DNA from: Chondrilla cf. caribensis
Taxonomy: Eukaryota; Porifera; Demospongiae; Chondrillida; Chondrillidae
DNA length: 64,000 bases
Direction: 5' to 3'
Assembly (NCBI GenBank): GCA_964020155.1
Contig: OZ026549.1
Location: 2,656,633 to 2,720,632, forward strand
Shown here: one piece after another, positions 1-11,987 of the stretch
How positions within the stretch are numbered: position 1 is the stretch's first letter
How the letters are laid out: every line of letters starts with the position of its first letter
Translations under genes and position numbers: made by a program
The notes under the pieces: model-generated
The model's input: only the letters and a program-made list of their open reading frames with translations
Told to the model about the DNA's origin: nothing
Database searches by the model: none

Positions 1-98
1 ACAGAGAGGAGTGACCTACAACATCACATTGGTGGCAGTGAACTCAGCTGGAAGGAGTGATACTGGACCAGTTCTGAATTACACACATAACCCACAGA
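1..98 (+). CDS. Receptor A exon: end of second FN3 domain
   Basis: The reading RGVTYNITLVAVNSAGRSD is the F-G strand signature of an FN3 domain. The exon ends at a GTAAGT donor (99-104) in phase 1. It carries a short extension (NYTHNPQ) before the splice site that D and E lack and C also has. Confidence 0.8.
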
Positions 99-1490
99 GT
101 AAGTATCTATCAATGTGTGATGACTTTTTGTCATGGTATAAAGTTATCCATAGCATATTATAGATCATTGTCAAACAACAGCTGATGCACTGTCTAGTCC
201 TTTAAATAATTGATGGAAATAGAAAATAGTCCTTAATTTCATAATCAATGTTAAGCAATTAATATGTACATATACGTGTGACGTCGTTTACATAATATTG
301 TGTGCATAAATGAGCATACATGTGTACATGTATGCATGTGAGTGAAATAGGTCTTCATTGACATTAGTTTTGATTTTAATTGCATTCACACAGTATCCAC
401 TCCTCCACCTACTCAGAACATCACCTCTGGTGAGTCTTTTCATGTGTACATGTATGCATGTGAGTGCAATTTGTCTTCATTGACATTAGTTATGATTTTA
501 ATTGGATTCACACAGTATCCACTCCCTTACCTACTCAGAATAACTCCTCTAATGAGTCATTCAGACCTTTTACTTGTCCTATATGTATGCACATCTTCAA
601 AAATATCATTCTATTGTATACATAATAACATATATAATATATATTAAACCCTCATGATAACATATTTACTGCTATCTTCCTTGAATTTAGCAAATGTAAC
701 GGCTGGTGTCATTGGAGCCATTGCAGCACTACTGATAGTAGTGTCTATCATAGCCGTTATAATAGTGATAGTGATCGTCTGCATAATTATTCGCAACAGA
801 AGAAAAGGAGTACCGGAAGGCAATGGAAAAGCCGACAATGCAGACCATTACTACAGTGTAGCCACTGAAAATGCACAACCTCCTAGAATCCAAGGAGGTA
901 ACAAGAATAACATAATTATGTATGACCAAGTTAAGGGTGGGGGCCTGAATGGTAGTGAAACTTATGAAGATCCTGATGCTGGGGTCAAAGTTACAAATGC
1001 CAAGACATCTGGAAATGACAAACAGAATACAAATACCCCAGGAAAATATTCTAAACTCCAGCAAAATATACCCCAAGAACAACCTCAGCAGGAGAGTATC
1101 CCACCTGAGGGTCATTATGATGTAGCCGATAGCAGACCATACCAAGACAAATATGACATGATTGGCTCAGGAATGTACATCAATTCAGCTGCTGCAAAAA
1201 AAGAAAGTGAAGATGTACCCATAACTCAACCAAACACTAAACGATCAAAAAGTAAGCATCCCGAGGATATTAATGATGGGCAGGATCCTTCCGAGCTTTA
1301 CACCCAACCAAATAAAGCAAGAAAACATAATGAAAAATTGTACGCTAATCATGATCAAGTAGATCCAGAGGAATTGTACACACAACCTGCTAAGAAAAAG
1401 AAGATAAAAAAACCACCGCCATATGTATCTACACGCCAAAATGATGATCCAGAGGCACTCTATACAGCAGTTGATAAAAACAAGAAATGA
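1..1490 (+). CDS. Receptor A (3' part): FN3-linker-TM-tyrosine-rich tail
   Basis: This is the 3' end of a single-pass receptor whose upstream exons lie outside the window. Exons seen are 1-98 (end of the second FN3 domain, donor GTAAGT), 394-429 (linker, 36 nt) and 691-1490 (TM helix plus tail, stop at 1488-1490). All junctions are phase 1. The terminal exon starts with an uncharged helix (GVIGAIAALLIVVSIIAVII...) followed by basic residues and a tail of about 235 residues. Tail tyrosine motifs are YYSV, IMYDQV, YEDP, YSKL, YDVA, YDMI, YIN, two YTQP, PPPY and ALYTAV. Role inferred: surface receptor signalling through SH2 and WW partners. The visible part carries no lesion. It is the paralogue of the 3' ends of D and E. 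Confidence 0.82.
394..429 (+). CDS. Receptor A linker exon
   Basis: This 36-nt exon lies between a CACACAG acceptor and a GTGAGT donor and encodes a Pro/Thr-rich stalk (STPPPTQNITS). The same exon is found at 17740, 44220 and 57252. Confidence 0.75.
516..551 (+). pseudogene. Duplicated linker exon with lost donor
   Basis: This is a second copy of the preceding linker exon together with about 85 bp of flanking intron. The acceptor CACACAG is kept, but the donor position reads ATGAGT instead of GTGAGT. It would keep frame if used, but it is probably skipped. Confidence 0.6.
691..1490 (+). CDS. Receptor A terminal exon: TM and docking tail
   Basis: The acceptor TTTAG is at 686-690. The exon reads ANVTAGVIGAIAAL... 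through the TM helix into a hydrophilic tail rich in Lys, Pro and Tyr, ending DKNKK then stop. It is highly similar to the terminal exons of D and E. Confidence 0.85.
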
Positions 1491-1568
1491 AATAACTAAC
1501 ATATTATATTCAAATGTGTTCCATGCAATTACTTCATTCAGGTATGTAATTCTGTGATACAACTATGT

Positions 1569-1574
1569 AATAAA
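1569..1574 (+). promoter_or_regulatory. Putative polyadenylation signal of receptor A
   Basis: AATAAA lies about 80 nt after the stop codon. The equivalent signal is at 45692 in D, and ATTAAA is at 58294 in E. Confidence 0.5.
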
Positions 1575-1815
1575 TGTTAGTTGCTATTATTCAATTATTC
1601 TTTACAGCTCAGCGTATTATCCACCATTAATTTTGCAAAAGCTAACTTACTGTAGTATTTTTCTAATAATGTGTGTCTAAAATTTCAATCTTTAACACGA
1701 AAATCAATTCTTAAAAGCCAAATATAATGATATAATGTACATAATATATTGAATTCAATTAAAATTAATATGTTTGTTATGAAAAAACAAATTCTACTTT
1801 ATTTAAATAGGATAT

Positions 1816-1977
1816 TGTCGTATAGTAGACGTCAATCATGCACGAATCGATGAACGACCAAAACGAATCTTCACTGCGACCAAAAACACTTCACTACTCA
1901 AGAATTATTAAAGCAACTCAACGGCAATACAGGAAGTAGATGACGTAATAACATAGACAATCAGCCAACATACTACA
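1816..1977 (-). repeat. 3' LTR of the Ty3-type element
   Basis: This is a 162-bp direct repeat of 5908-6069, beginning TGTCGTATAG and ending ACTACA. The two visible differences are aat/aag near the left end and aagt/aact near the right end. Confidence 0.93.
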
Positions 1978-1989
1978 CTCCTCTCCTCT
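1978..1989 (-). other. Polypurine tract
   Basis: On the minus strand this reads AGAGGAGAGGAG and touches the 3' LTR directly, as expected for the plus-strand primer of an LTR element. Confidence 0.75.
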
Positions 1990-2002
1990 AAAACAACAAA
2001 AA

Positions 2003-3883
2003 CTACACATAATCATGTGTTAAAACAAAAACGTTCCACTGGTTTACGCTCACGACGGGGATAACGTGGCTCGGAGCTGGTCCCATGGGGCGTTCTGCAG
2101 CAGAATGGTTAGACCCCACGTCAGGAGTACCATACTCAAAACCTGGAGTAGCTACTTGACGAAGATGATCCACATGCTTCCTCCATACCTGACCAGAATC
2201 CAACCTCACGCGGTAAGAAAGAGGACCAGTACGCTGGACGACTACCCCTGATTTCCAAACACTGGGATTACGAAAATCCTTGACAGTAACTGAAGAACCA
2301 ACAGGTATCTCTCGACTTCGAGCCTTGGAATCATGTTGCTGTTTCTGAGCAGCCTGACGTTCCCGAACGCGTATACCTACATCAGGTAATAAAAGATCAA
2401 ATCTTGTTCGAAGCTGGCGACCAAGAAATAATTTGCTAGGAGTCTCCCCGGTGGTACTATGTGGTGTTGAACGATACATCAGCAGGAAGTTGCTCAAGGT
2501 TTGTTGCAAAGGAACCTGTTGTGACTCCATGGCACGCATTGCTTGTTTGAAGGTCTGTACTAGGCGTTCAGCAGCTCCATTTGATGCAGGATGATACGGA
2601 GAAATTCGAATGTGCTTTATGGCATTTTCCTTCATAAACCTTCCAAACTCCTCTGATACAAACTGTGGGCCGTTATCTGAAACAATCTGCTCTGGCAAGC
2701 CATTTCTACTGAATATCTCCCTTAACACATCGATGGTCTTGCTGGCAGTTGTGGAGGTTAGCTCGATGATCTCAGGCCATTTGGAATGAGCGTCCATCAG
2801 CAGTAAAAACATGCGACCTCGAAAAGGTCCAGCAAAATCTACATGCACCCGTTCCCAGGGTCTAGTAGGCCATATCCATGGATGTAGTGGTGCTTTGGGC
2901 GGAGGTGACTTGACAGCTTGACAGCTTTCACAGGAACTCACGATGGATTCAATGGCCTTATCCAAAGAAGGCCACCAAAAGTAGCTACGGGCTATGGCCT
3001 TCATACGAGACATTCCTGTATGCTCCTGATGGAGGTCATGTAAAATCTTCACATGGCAACTGGCAGGTATTATGACGCGACTACCCCACAAGAGGCAATC
3101 TCCTACGATAGACAGTTCCTGTCTCCGATTCCAATACGGTTGTAATGTGGCATCAGGACACTTTGGTGGCCATCCCTGATGTGTATGCTGCATAACACGA
3201 CTCAAAATCGGATCTTTACGAGTAGCTCTTCCTAACTGAGATGCTGTAACCAGCAGAGCTTCAATCTGGCTGATATTAAAACATGATGAATGTTCCACCT
3301 CGCTTTCCTCTCCTCTTAATTTACTCTTCCTCGGCAGCCTTGATAATGCATCTGCATTGGCATGATCTTGCGTCCTCTTGAATTCAATAGTGTAATTCAA
3401 GGCAGACAGGGTGAGTGCCCAGCGTTGCAGTCTAGCAGCTGACAGAGGTGGAATACCTTTGTGAGGATGAAAAATAGTTGTCAACGGCTTGTGATCCGTA
3501 ACAAGTACAAACGGACGACCATAGATGTACTTGTGAAACTTTTTCACCCCAAAGATAATAGCCAATGCCTCTTTCTCCAATTGGGCATAATTACGCTCGG
3601 TTGATGTGAGTGTTCTTGAAGCAAATGCAATGGGTTTTTCAGACCCATCTTCGTATTTGTGGGAAATAACGGCTCCAATTCCATAACTTGAGGCATCTGC
3701 AGCCAGGTACAAAGGTAACTTAGGGTTGTAGTGAGCTAGCACGCCCTGCGATGACAGAAGTTCTTTCGCCCGTTGAAATGCTTCCTTGCAAGCCTTTGTC
3801 CACTCCCAACTCTGATCCTTACAAAGCAATCTATTGAGAGGAAAAATAACGGAGGACAAATTAGGAATAAACTTTATAGGCAT
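2003..3883 (-). pseudogene. pol 3' part: RNase H and integrase of the Ty3-type element
   Basis: This is an open frame of 626 codons. It begins within the end of the RT domain. The RNase H part (about residues 55-175) has the acidic motifs LAADAS, LEKEALA and TDHKPL. The integrase zinc finger (about 282-325) has an H-x-x-x-x-H pair (HQEHTG region) and C-x-x-C (CESCQ). The integrase core motifs are HVDFAGPF, SDNGPQF and NGAAERLVQ, giving the D,D,E triad. A short C-terminal integrase tail follows. The frame is shifted relative to the upstream RT part, so this is a fragment of a formerly continuous pol. Closest known type: the K02A2.6-like Ty3 polyproteins of invertebrates. Confidence 0.9.
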
Positions 3884-4280
3884 AATAATTCAATAACCCC
3901 AGAAACGATCTGAGCTCCGTGGCATTTCTTGGCGATGGTGCGTCCATGATAGCTGCAATCTTCTCTGGCAATGCCTGTAACCCATTTGCATCAATTTTGT
4001 GACCCAGATACTCTACTGATGTACTCATGAACACACACTTGTTTTGGTGCAGCCTGAATCCGTAGGAATGCAACCTCTCCAGAACTTCTCCCAAGGTGTT
4101 CAAATGTTGGCGGTCATCGGCTCCTGTTATGAGAATATCATCAATGTAACACATTATGCCTGACATTCCTTGCAATACCTTATCCATCGTCTTCTGGAAC
4201 AACGCCGGGGCCAAAGCAACTCCAAAGGGAAGCCTGGTGTATCTATACAGGCTCTTGTGTGTATTTATGGTGACTAGCTT
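3861..4280 (-). pseudogene. RT palm segment of the Ty3-type element
   Basis: This stretch is in the same frame as the upstream gag-RT part but follows an in-frame TGA (4281-4283). It carries the RT motifs RLPFGVA and CYIDDI, which hold the catalytic aspartates. It ends when the frame fails shortly after LRSFLGLLNYY, near 3870-3890. Confidence 0.85.
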
Positions 4281-5882
4281 TCAGGAAGATTCATCAAGTT
4301 GGAGCTGTTGATAGGCTTGCGATAAATCTAATTTTGTGAACTTCTTTCCTCCAGCCAGGGTTGCGAACATTTCTTCTGGGTTTGGTAGTGGGTGTTGATC
4401 CACTTCGAGGTACGGATTGATAGTGACTTTATAATCTCCACAAATACGCAGCTTCCCATCCTTTTTGGGAACTGGTACTATTGGCGCCGCCCATTCACTG
4501 TATTCTACCTTCTCTAAAATACCAGCGGCTTCCAATCTATCAATTTCTAGGCCAACTGCTTCCTTCAAGGCAAAGGGTACACTCCGAGGGCGGAAAAATC
4601 TGGGTTTGGCATCCGGTTTCATGGTGAGACTCACTTCCACATCCTTCACTGTGCCCAGCCCCACGTCGAATACTTCCTGATGCTTCTGCAACACAGCATG
4701 CAGTTGTGGCGTTGCAGCACTTTGCCAGTGTAAAGCATTGCGAGTGATCTGCTCCCAATCCAAATGAATATGAGACAGCCAATCACGACCTAGTAGACAT
4801 GGCCCGTTCCCTTGAACCACCAATAATGGAAGATCCTTACTCTGATTCCCATAGATTACGTGAACTGGCAGCTCTCCAAGGACTTGTATCTGCTCTGAAG
4901 AATACGTGCGTAGCACAACGGATGACTCTTGCAACTCAGTCACAGGTAAGAGCCTCTGTTGCTGTTCCGATGACATCACCGTGTGGGCTGCCCCAGTGTC
5001 AAGTTCCATGTCGACACGTTTACCATTAACATCCATTGTCACCACAATAGGGTGAGTTCCTCGTGACCCCAGATGAAACAGTGGAGATGGACTTTTCTCC
5101 TCCTCAGTGCCTAAGTGGTTTTGCTGGCCGGATTTCCTTGAACGACAAACTCTAATCAAATGTCCCACTTTATGGCACCCATGACACACAGTGTCTTTGT
5201 GTTTACACCGATCTGCCTTGTGCTTGGAACTCCCACATCGAAAACAAGTCTGCTGACCCTGTTGACCCCTCCTGGTAGGTCTCCATTGTGATCCCACACA
5301 ATGACCGCTTCCACCCTTGTGAGGCTTCGGTGCAGACACTCGTTGAGCTGACAATTCCGTACTGTTGAGCTGCTGTATATTTTTCTCCGCAGCCTCCATG
5401 GCCAAAGCGATCTCTAGAGCCTTGTCTAGAGTAAGATCCGGTTCAGCTAGTAGTCTTCTCTGAGCTCCTTGACTCTTCATACCGCACACCAACCTGTCTC
5501 TCAAGGCTTCGTCAAGGTGTTGACCAAAATTGCAACTCTGCGCTAACTTTTTCAATTCGGCTACGTATTCTGCAAGCGACTCTTCTGCAGCCTGAACTCG
5601 TCGATGAAAGTGAAACCGTTGGGCAATTACCACAGGCTTGGGGTTGAAGTGCGACCGTAAAGTCTCGGTTAGCTCGTCGTATGACTTTTCGCCTGGCTTC
5701 TGCGGAGCCAACACATTTCTCAATACCCCGTATGTCTTGCTCCCCAAAACACTCAGGAGCACCGCGACTCTCTTCTCGTCCTTAATACCGTTAGCTTGTA
5801 TGAACAGCTGCACCCGTTCCAGATACGCCTCGATGGTTTCTTCCTTGGGATCAAATTCCTGAATCCTTCCTAACGTAGCCAT
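4281..5882 (-). pseudogene. gag, protease and first part of RT of the Ty3-type element
   Basis: The likely start is the ATG at 5882 (MATLGRIQEFDP), just inside the 5' LTR boundary; the open frame continues upstream into the LTR. The order is a capsid-like Gag region, two zinc knuckles (CFRCGSSKHKADRC and CHGCHKVGHLIRVC), an aspartic protease motif (ELDTGAAHTV), then the fingers of RT (WAAPIVPVPKKDGKLRIC, FTKLDLSQAY). It stops at a TGA (4281-4283) inside the RT, consistent with a single C-to-T change. Confidence 0.9.
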
Positions 5883-5907
5883 GTGATCCGATCCTCGTCG
5901 CCAATTA

Positions 5908-6069
5908 TGTCGTATAGTAGACGTCAAGCATGCACGAATCGATGAACGACCAAAACGAATCTTCACTGCGACCAAAAACACTTCACTACTCAAGAATTAT
6001 TAAAGCAACTCAACGGCAATACAGGAACTAGATGACGTAATAACATAGACAATCAGCCAACATACTACA
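5908..6069 (-). repeat. 5' LTR of the Ty3-type element
   Basis: This is the partner of the LTR at 1816-1977, flanked on the right by GATAT (target duplication). On the element strand the sequence after it begins AATTGGCGACGAGGATCGG, where a tRNA primer site is expected; I did not assign the tRNA. Confidence 0.93.
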
Positions 6070-7950
6070 GATATATATACACTAGAAAATCAAATATACA
6101 CTGGTGTATGCAATATCTTTTGTAGACCAAACATCAATTACTCTACTTCATTGAAATAGGATTTATACACATTAGGAAATTGTACATATACCAACTGGGG
6201 AGTGCAATAATATATATCCATCGTAGACCGAACATTAGTATTAGTGTTAGCCTGTAAAGTTTACAAAAGAATATTATTGGACACTTCTACCTTGGTTACT
6301 TTTGGTGGAAATAACATCAGATTTGGTGTAATATCACAATCAAGCTCCACCAACCACAGATATACTGTTCAGTTGATCTGTTAGAATTCTTAATGTTTGA
6401 GCATTGCACAGCCTTGATGTCTTCCCACTAGATTTGATGCAACATTTCAGTTGCAATACAAGGCCTCTCAGATGTAGTGTCGGTCAATTTGAAGACACTG
6501 AATCATGCACTGGATCTGCACTGGAGTGCAATCCGAATGTCATATATATATGCCACAATAGCATCTTTGGTTGCAGTCACTACTTTAGCTATATTGTTGG
6601 AGCTCTCATCTTTGTCTCGGTGGGGGCTAAGCTGAAGCTAAGACGAAAGTTCTTTGAGCTGTTACATACAGTACAACCAGCAAATGTAGTTGTAATATCT
6701 TTGAAGTATTCCCCATAAAGGCTAACAATTCACATCACTAATACATTTTTGGGAAACATCAGGTGCATGGTGATAGCTCCACCAAAGATCTAGTCTACAA
6801 GACCATGTAACACCTTGTATGCTACTCCAAACATAACACATTCTACATAGTACATCTATGTTATCACTTTAATCTTTACAAAATAAAACAATTTGGTATA
6901 CCCATACTTCATAGCAATAACATACGTGTTAGATATTGATATTGTTGTAATTGCCAACTTAAGTTGCAATGAAGAGGAAGGGTAGAGAAACATTAACAAA
7001 AGTCAGTACCTTGGATAAAATAATACATTAATAGTAACAGATAATCCATGCATACCCCTAGTTGTATAACATGTAGCGTTATTATTTTTATCATATGACA
7101 TTTTATGCAAAGTGCATGGATTATTCTTATAAAATTATAGTTATAGGAATATTTCACAATAATAAGTATCCTACCCAGGATTGATACAGCATTGATGTGA
7201 TATCCTTCATGGTTGCAGCTGGAAGTCTTAGTACTCACTGTCTCTATGCAGTGTGATATCTTCTATAGTAGTATTGCTATTGTATTGTGTCAATTGAAGA
7301 TCATTATGGTCATGTAATTCAACAGAGGAACAGGTGTTGTTAGGTTTATGACTGATTGAAAAGTATGGATACTAATCACAAGTTGGGCAACATCAAAGAA
7401 GGCGGACTTACATGGTGTACAGATAATAGCTCAATTTTTCACTTTGATGCACCAATGTTCCAGCCACATACCATGGTATAAATAGTTATTATGTTTGATA
7501 ATTTTGTACGTTATTTTGTGAATTATATATATATATATATATGGCATTCCAGGGCCAGTCCTTACAGAAAGTATGGTATTTTGTATATAATTTCTATGTA
7601 TTATATTTTGTATGTATTGTATTTTGTAACTTGATGAAACATGATGTAATTTGTGCTTTGCAAATCTCTGAAACTGACTTGTATAAAATAAATAAAAGAG
7701 GAAGCATTCTGAATCATTAAATAAACATTTGAAAAATTATTTGAAATCACGTGCAAAATCCACAAGCCATTAACTTCATGCAGCTAACATTTGTTACTGG
7801 AGCACCAATGTACGAAATACTAATTGTAACAGGTACCATGCTCATCTCTATCATATCCTCCCTCATACCATGTGACAGACTTATGGTATATTGAGTGTAA
7901 ACTCCTATGTGTTATTTGTGGTCAGAGAATGTAACAATCATAGAGATGGC
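6070..7950. repeat. Duplicated 3'-flank block of the receptor units (copy 1)
   Basis: No gene is recognised. The stretch is paralogous to 46030-47540 and 58600-59990, with shared runs such as CTGGATCTGCACTGGAGTGC and GAGCTGTTACATACAGTACA. It is part of the unit that was copied with each receptor gene. Short open frames in it differ between copies and carry stops, so I treat it as non-coding. Confidence 0.7.
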
Positions 7951-8585
7951 TATACTAATAAACCCACCGGAATCACCTGAAATGAACAATTAATAATATT
8001 GCAGATGAATGGCTTCAGAATTGACCATCATGAGCATTCAAGCATAAACAGCATGTTTACAGATTTGAGGCAATTACTGTGGCTTCTGAGTTTGTGGACC
8101 TTAATTTGCACACCGTACATGGTATAGCATATTCTAAATTTTACCATTGTATTTTTCCATTAGTATACATTTTGTACATGTTAATTATCCTAGGTCATAA
8201 TAGCCCATTGTGAAATTTGTAGTAACTGTTGGATATAATCCACAAATATTGCTCACCAGATGCATGTGGTGGATAAGCAATTCATGAAAACCACCAATAA
8301 TATTGGATTATAATCACCACTATTTTTACAGCACTTGTAAATCATGTAGGGTTCAGACTATGCAGATCGAATTAATCAGGGCATCGTGCAGATATCACAT
8401 GATGAAATGTTTGACATGTCTGTTAGTACCTCCTTTGGCCATAAAATGTTTGGGCTATAAGAAAAAGAAACATTTCTATGGCCAGAGGAAGTATTAACTG
8501 ACCTATAGGCATTCACTGGACTTATATGGATCCCAAAAACACATTCTAACAAAATTCAAGTGCTACCAGATAAAATATTGGGAAG
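7950..8585 (+). promoter_or_regulatory. Class-1 upstream region of receptor B
   Basis: This block is shared with the regions upstream of C (20290-20998) and F (62460-63058), including ATGAGCATTCAAGCATA and a conserved run around TTCTATGGCCAGAGGAAGTA. Conservation upstream of three first exons suggests promoter and enhancer content. Confidence 0.55.
8456..8461 (+). promoter_or_regulatory. TATA-like box of receptor B
   Basis: TATAAG within GGGCTATAAGAAAAAG lies 130 bp before the start codon. C and F have the same motif at 139 and 130 bp. Confidence 0.45.
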
Positions 8586-8655
8586 ATGAGCTACATCAAA
8601 AGAATCTTTTTGATAAGTACTGTACTCTATATAACAATTACAACTGCCTTTTTAG
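8586..8655 (+). pseudogene. Receptor B signal-peptide exon with mutated donor
   Basis: It encodes the class-1 signal peptide MSYIKRIFLISTVLYIT... as in C and F. The expected CAG|GTGAG is TAG|TTGAG here, so the donor GT is lost. An in-frame stop follows at about 8694. Confidence 0.75.
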
Positions 8656-8706
8656 TTGAGTTCAACTTTACAAATGATTGCGGACCTAAATTACGGTGAG
8701 ATATTT

Positions 8707-8750
8707 AGTGAGTACTGTACTCTATATAACAATTAGAACTGCCTTTTCAG
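8707..8750 (+). repeat. Partial tandem copy of the signal-peptide exon
   Basis: The second half of exon 1 (from AGTACTGTACTCTATATAAC) is repeated with an intact CAG|GTGAGT donor at 8750/8751. It lacks the start codon. Flanking intron sequence is duplicated with it at a period of about 96 bp. Confidence 0.7.
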
Positions 8751-11561
8751 GTGAGTTTGACTTCCAAGCAATCGAACCTAAATTTCGGTGGGATACTTGG
8801 TGAGGCCAGACCAGGATTACTCTGGGAATTCGTCCAAGACAGGGACAGGGAAGAAGGCTCCTCTAGCTGCCTTGCCTATTTACTCCTTCAGTTCTGTTCA
8901 TTCTCATCAATATTATTGCATTATTTCTAGTGATTTGATAAATAACTTGTCCAGCACTTGACATGTGTTTGCAGCCATATCCTCATCTGGTTATACCTAA
9001 CTATAGCTAGGGTAGTGGAACCATATACCGGACACAAAATGGTTCAATATAATAAAGTTGGATAGAGAGCGTATTGAAACTGACTTAAGGCACGTTTAGA
9101 TTGATCTTCTATTCCTTCATTCCAACATATTCTTTGCAGAAATGCCTTCTTTTTCTACAGCCGAGCTAGTGTTTTTTTAACGCAATGTCATTTTCCTTAT
9201 TCCCGGCCATTTTCTCCTGAAGTTGAACAGCGGTCTCGACAGTATTTTAGAAGCTGCAAATCACAACTTAAAGGGGGAAATGTGTCAAACAAAATTAAAC
9301 AGTCTTGGTATACCCAGACAAAGCCTAGAAGATCCTCTTGGTCAGCGCTATGAAGGTTACCATACGGAAGATGTTGTGTCCTGTTGAATGATTTTAATGG
9401 TGCTGTGGCCTGCTTAAGGAGTATTTTCCATCTACCACCATCATTACGGCCTTGTACTGATCGATTTTTCGTGATCACATGTGCCATAAATTGCAATTCA
9501 ACAGAGCTGCACCATTCATTATTACCGTCCGATCACCGACAATTGGTATGAAAATATAGTTTGGATATTCCTCTGTAGCTAGACTCCTTTTACTGACGTA
9601 GGCTTTTGAGTACTTTACAACTAATGCTGGTAATCTTATGTTCACCGCAAATGAATTGGTAACTCAATGCCTATTTGGCAGGTCAAAGAAATATGCATAC
9701 GTCTTAGCTTTGCCTCTTTCTGCAATGTAGTGCGCAATAAAATATGACCATTGCGTTATTCCCTCAATTAGTGTATAGAAACACCAGCGTTTTTCGCAGG
9801 ACAACTGCATTTATTTGAATTAAGATATAGTTCAAGTTCCCACCAAGTATGTTATCGTGTTCAAAAATCTGACTGTTCGATGTTACCAAACATGTTAAAA
9901 AGTGTACGACTATAGGCATTGTCCGGGATATGACGTACCTAGTACCTCTAGCCTATCACTAATAGAATAAGAAGAAGATTGTACGGATGCCGTTTCACGG
10001 CTCCTTCAGTCCACATCAAGTGATTTGTATCATCATCGCAAGCTTAATGCGATGATAAGTATGTAAATACAAGGATATTTTGTGTAATTCAAGAAGGATA
10101 GCTTTGTTTTTCTGTATGCAATGACCTCTACTAGATCTAGATTTATAGTCTAAACATACTCACATACAGACAGTGTCCATTAATAATTCGCATGCCAAGA
10201 CGATCCTCTCACTAACCCGTGTGTAAACAGATGTGCCATGTGCGGTGACCGTCTCTTTGGAAGTTATTTTGATGAAATCGAAATTTATTTTGTTCCACCA
10301 TATCATAGATACTCAAACGCTACTGTACAGTTTTCACGCTCTATGCATAGAGGGCCGGTTTAAGGTCAATATTCTAACCATATCAAACAAGTGCTTTGTG
10401 TATAGAATCTGATACATTGCTTATAGTGAATCGGATATTTTATATTGGCAAAACGTTCAGTATAATAATTTAGAATGCTGACTTAAAGCATGAGCTGTCC
10501 AAGTCCAGAGTGGTAACCGTGTATCTTAAACACAAAGATTGGAGCAAGGGAAATTTGCATTAACATTCTTGACAGAAAACTGTAAACTCAAGTACATACT
10601 GACTGGAAACCACCATTTATGATCATGCAGCATTATCATAGACAATTGCACGATATCAATCAGGATAGTCATATTAATAGATTCTGACATTTGTCATGAT
10701 CACTAACATGGCAAATGAAAATAAAGAAAGTGATTTCATGAAACTACTTGGGTTTGGTTGATGGGACAGGTACAATAGTCATAGATTCTGGTGATCTCCA
10801 TCATGCATGGATTTGAAGTTGGAGATATAATATAAATAATTATACTCTCACATATTTGAAGACCGTATTACATTTCAAGTATCTAAAATTTATACATACA
10901 AGAAATTAGGAACACGTCAGTCTAAGAGTGGTTTAGAAAGATGATGATCAGTGATGGAAGGCAATTTTCTCCCTTCAAGTATTAGATTATGTTTAACTGC
11001 TTGACCTTATTTGCACTTGTATCCCTCATGCACACCATAAGCTTGGATATATGACAAAGCAACTAATATGTGTTAATATAAACACAGCCAATCCATATTT
11101 CTGCATGGGCCTTTGTCAAGGATCAATTGCCACTCAACCTCCCTTGAATATTCACACACATGCATACACACACACACACACACACGCACGCACCCACAAG
11201 CGTGTGTGCACACAAATACGCATGCTGTATGCATGCACTCACACACAGAATCTGTGATATATTATGATGATCAACGACAATTTAGATTAGACTGAAGGAG
11301 CTGAAAAATAAACTTCAATTCAATTGAATACTCACATACCGTTAATTTCTACGTTCTAATTTCAAACCTTAGAATATTGACTGAGCTTTTTGTTTACGTT
11401 AATTAGACTATAGCTACATAAACGTCATGATAACTAAACTGAAAATTGATTCTCTAAAAGTGAAATTCAATGACAACAAAAGAAATTTAAAGTGCTATAA
11501 TGAATCTCTCAATAATTCCCTTCAGTGCTGGTTAGTAAACTTTGTATATTCCAACTCCTAG
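8751..11561 (+). other. Large first intron of receptor B
   Basis: No exon is recognised. About 8760-9560 is paralogous to the first intron of F (63130-64000), and about 10180-11120 to the first intron of C (21590-22600). A CA tract lies at about 11165-11185. A 99-codon minus-strand frame at 9197-9496 is not kept in the F copy. Confidence 0.6.
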
Positions 11562-11872
11562 GTTCCCCTGTGATTACTGTGGTGATTGATGGCTATACAG
11601 TGGGTTCTACTCAGTCCTCACCAGCTTCACTACCACTAGGAACAGCTCTTGTGTTGGTGTGTAGAGTCAGTGGAATACCACAGAGACAGATCAAATATAA
11701 CTGGACATGTCCAGATGGTCCATGTGAATGTCCAGGTTATGTGGGGAGAAAGGTTGTTAACGGCAATATTCTAGCAGTCAATAAAACTTCAGACAGTGAT
11801 GGAGGAACATACACCTGTGAAGTATCAAGAGATGAAGCAGATACAGTCAAAATTATACCCTCAATTATTCAG
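11562..11872 (+). pseudogene. Receptor B Ig exon with 7-nt deletion
   Basis: An Ig domain is clear: LVCRVSG, YNWTCPDGPC and GGTYTCEVSRD. After DEAD, seven nt present in the other copies are missing, so the exon is 311 rather than 318 nt and its end changes from phase 1 to phase 0. It also has an extra Cys (CECPGY instead of CERPGY). Confidence 0.8.
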
Positions 11873-11987
11873 GTTAATACACACAATAATGCATTCATAC
11901 ACCAAAAAATATATGCAAATATATTATATCAAAAACATTAATACTAAATAATGCTAGTGCATGAAATGAATAATTTTATTGTTATAG

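Larger units (their letters stand above)
1816..6069 (-). mobile_element. Ty3-type (Metaviridae-like) LTR retrotransposon, inactivated
   Basis: This is a complete LTR element of 4254 bp on the minus strand. It has two 162-bp LTRs with TG...CA ends, and a 5-bp target duplication GATAT at 1811-1815 and 6070-6074. A purine tract abuts the 3' LTR, and the gag-protease-RT-RNaseH-integrase order is the Ty3 order. The LTRs differ at only two positions that I can see, so the insertion is fairly recent. The coding region is broken by a stop codon in RT and a frame change near 3870-3890. It sits about 325 bp downstream of receptor A, in flank that continues at 6070 exactly as in the flanks of D and E. 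Confidence 0.93.

Noticed and set aside
729..1562. Minus-strand frames opposite the receptor tail exons (also 45358-45657, 57437-57745 and 57962-58288)
   Set aside because: Shadows of the coding strand; the plus-strand frame has domains, splice sites and paralogue support.
9197..9496. Minus-strand frame of 99 codons in the first intron of B
   Set aside because: The paralogous intron of F (63580-63900) does not keep it open, and no family was recognised.
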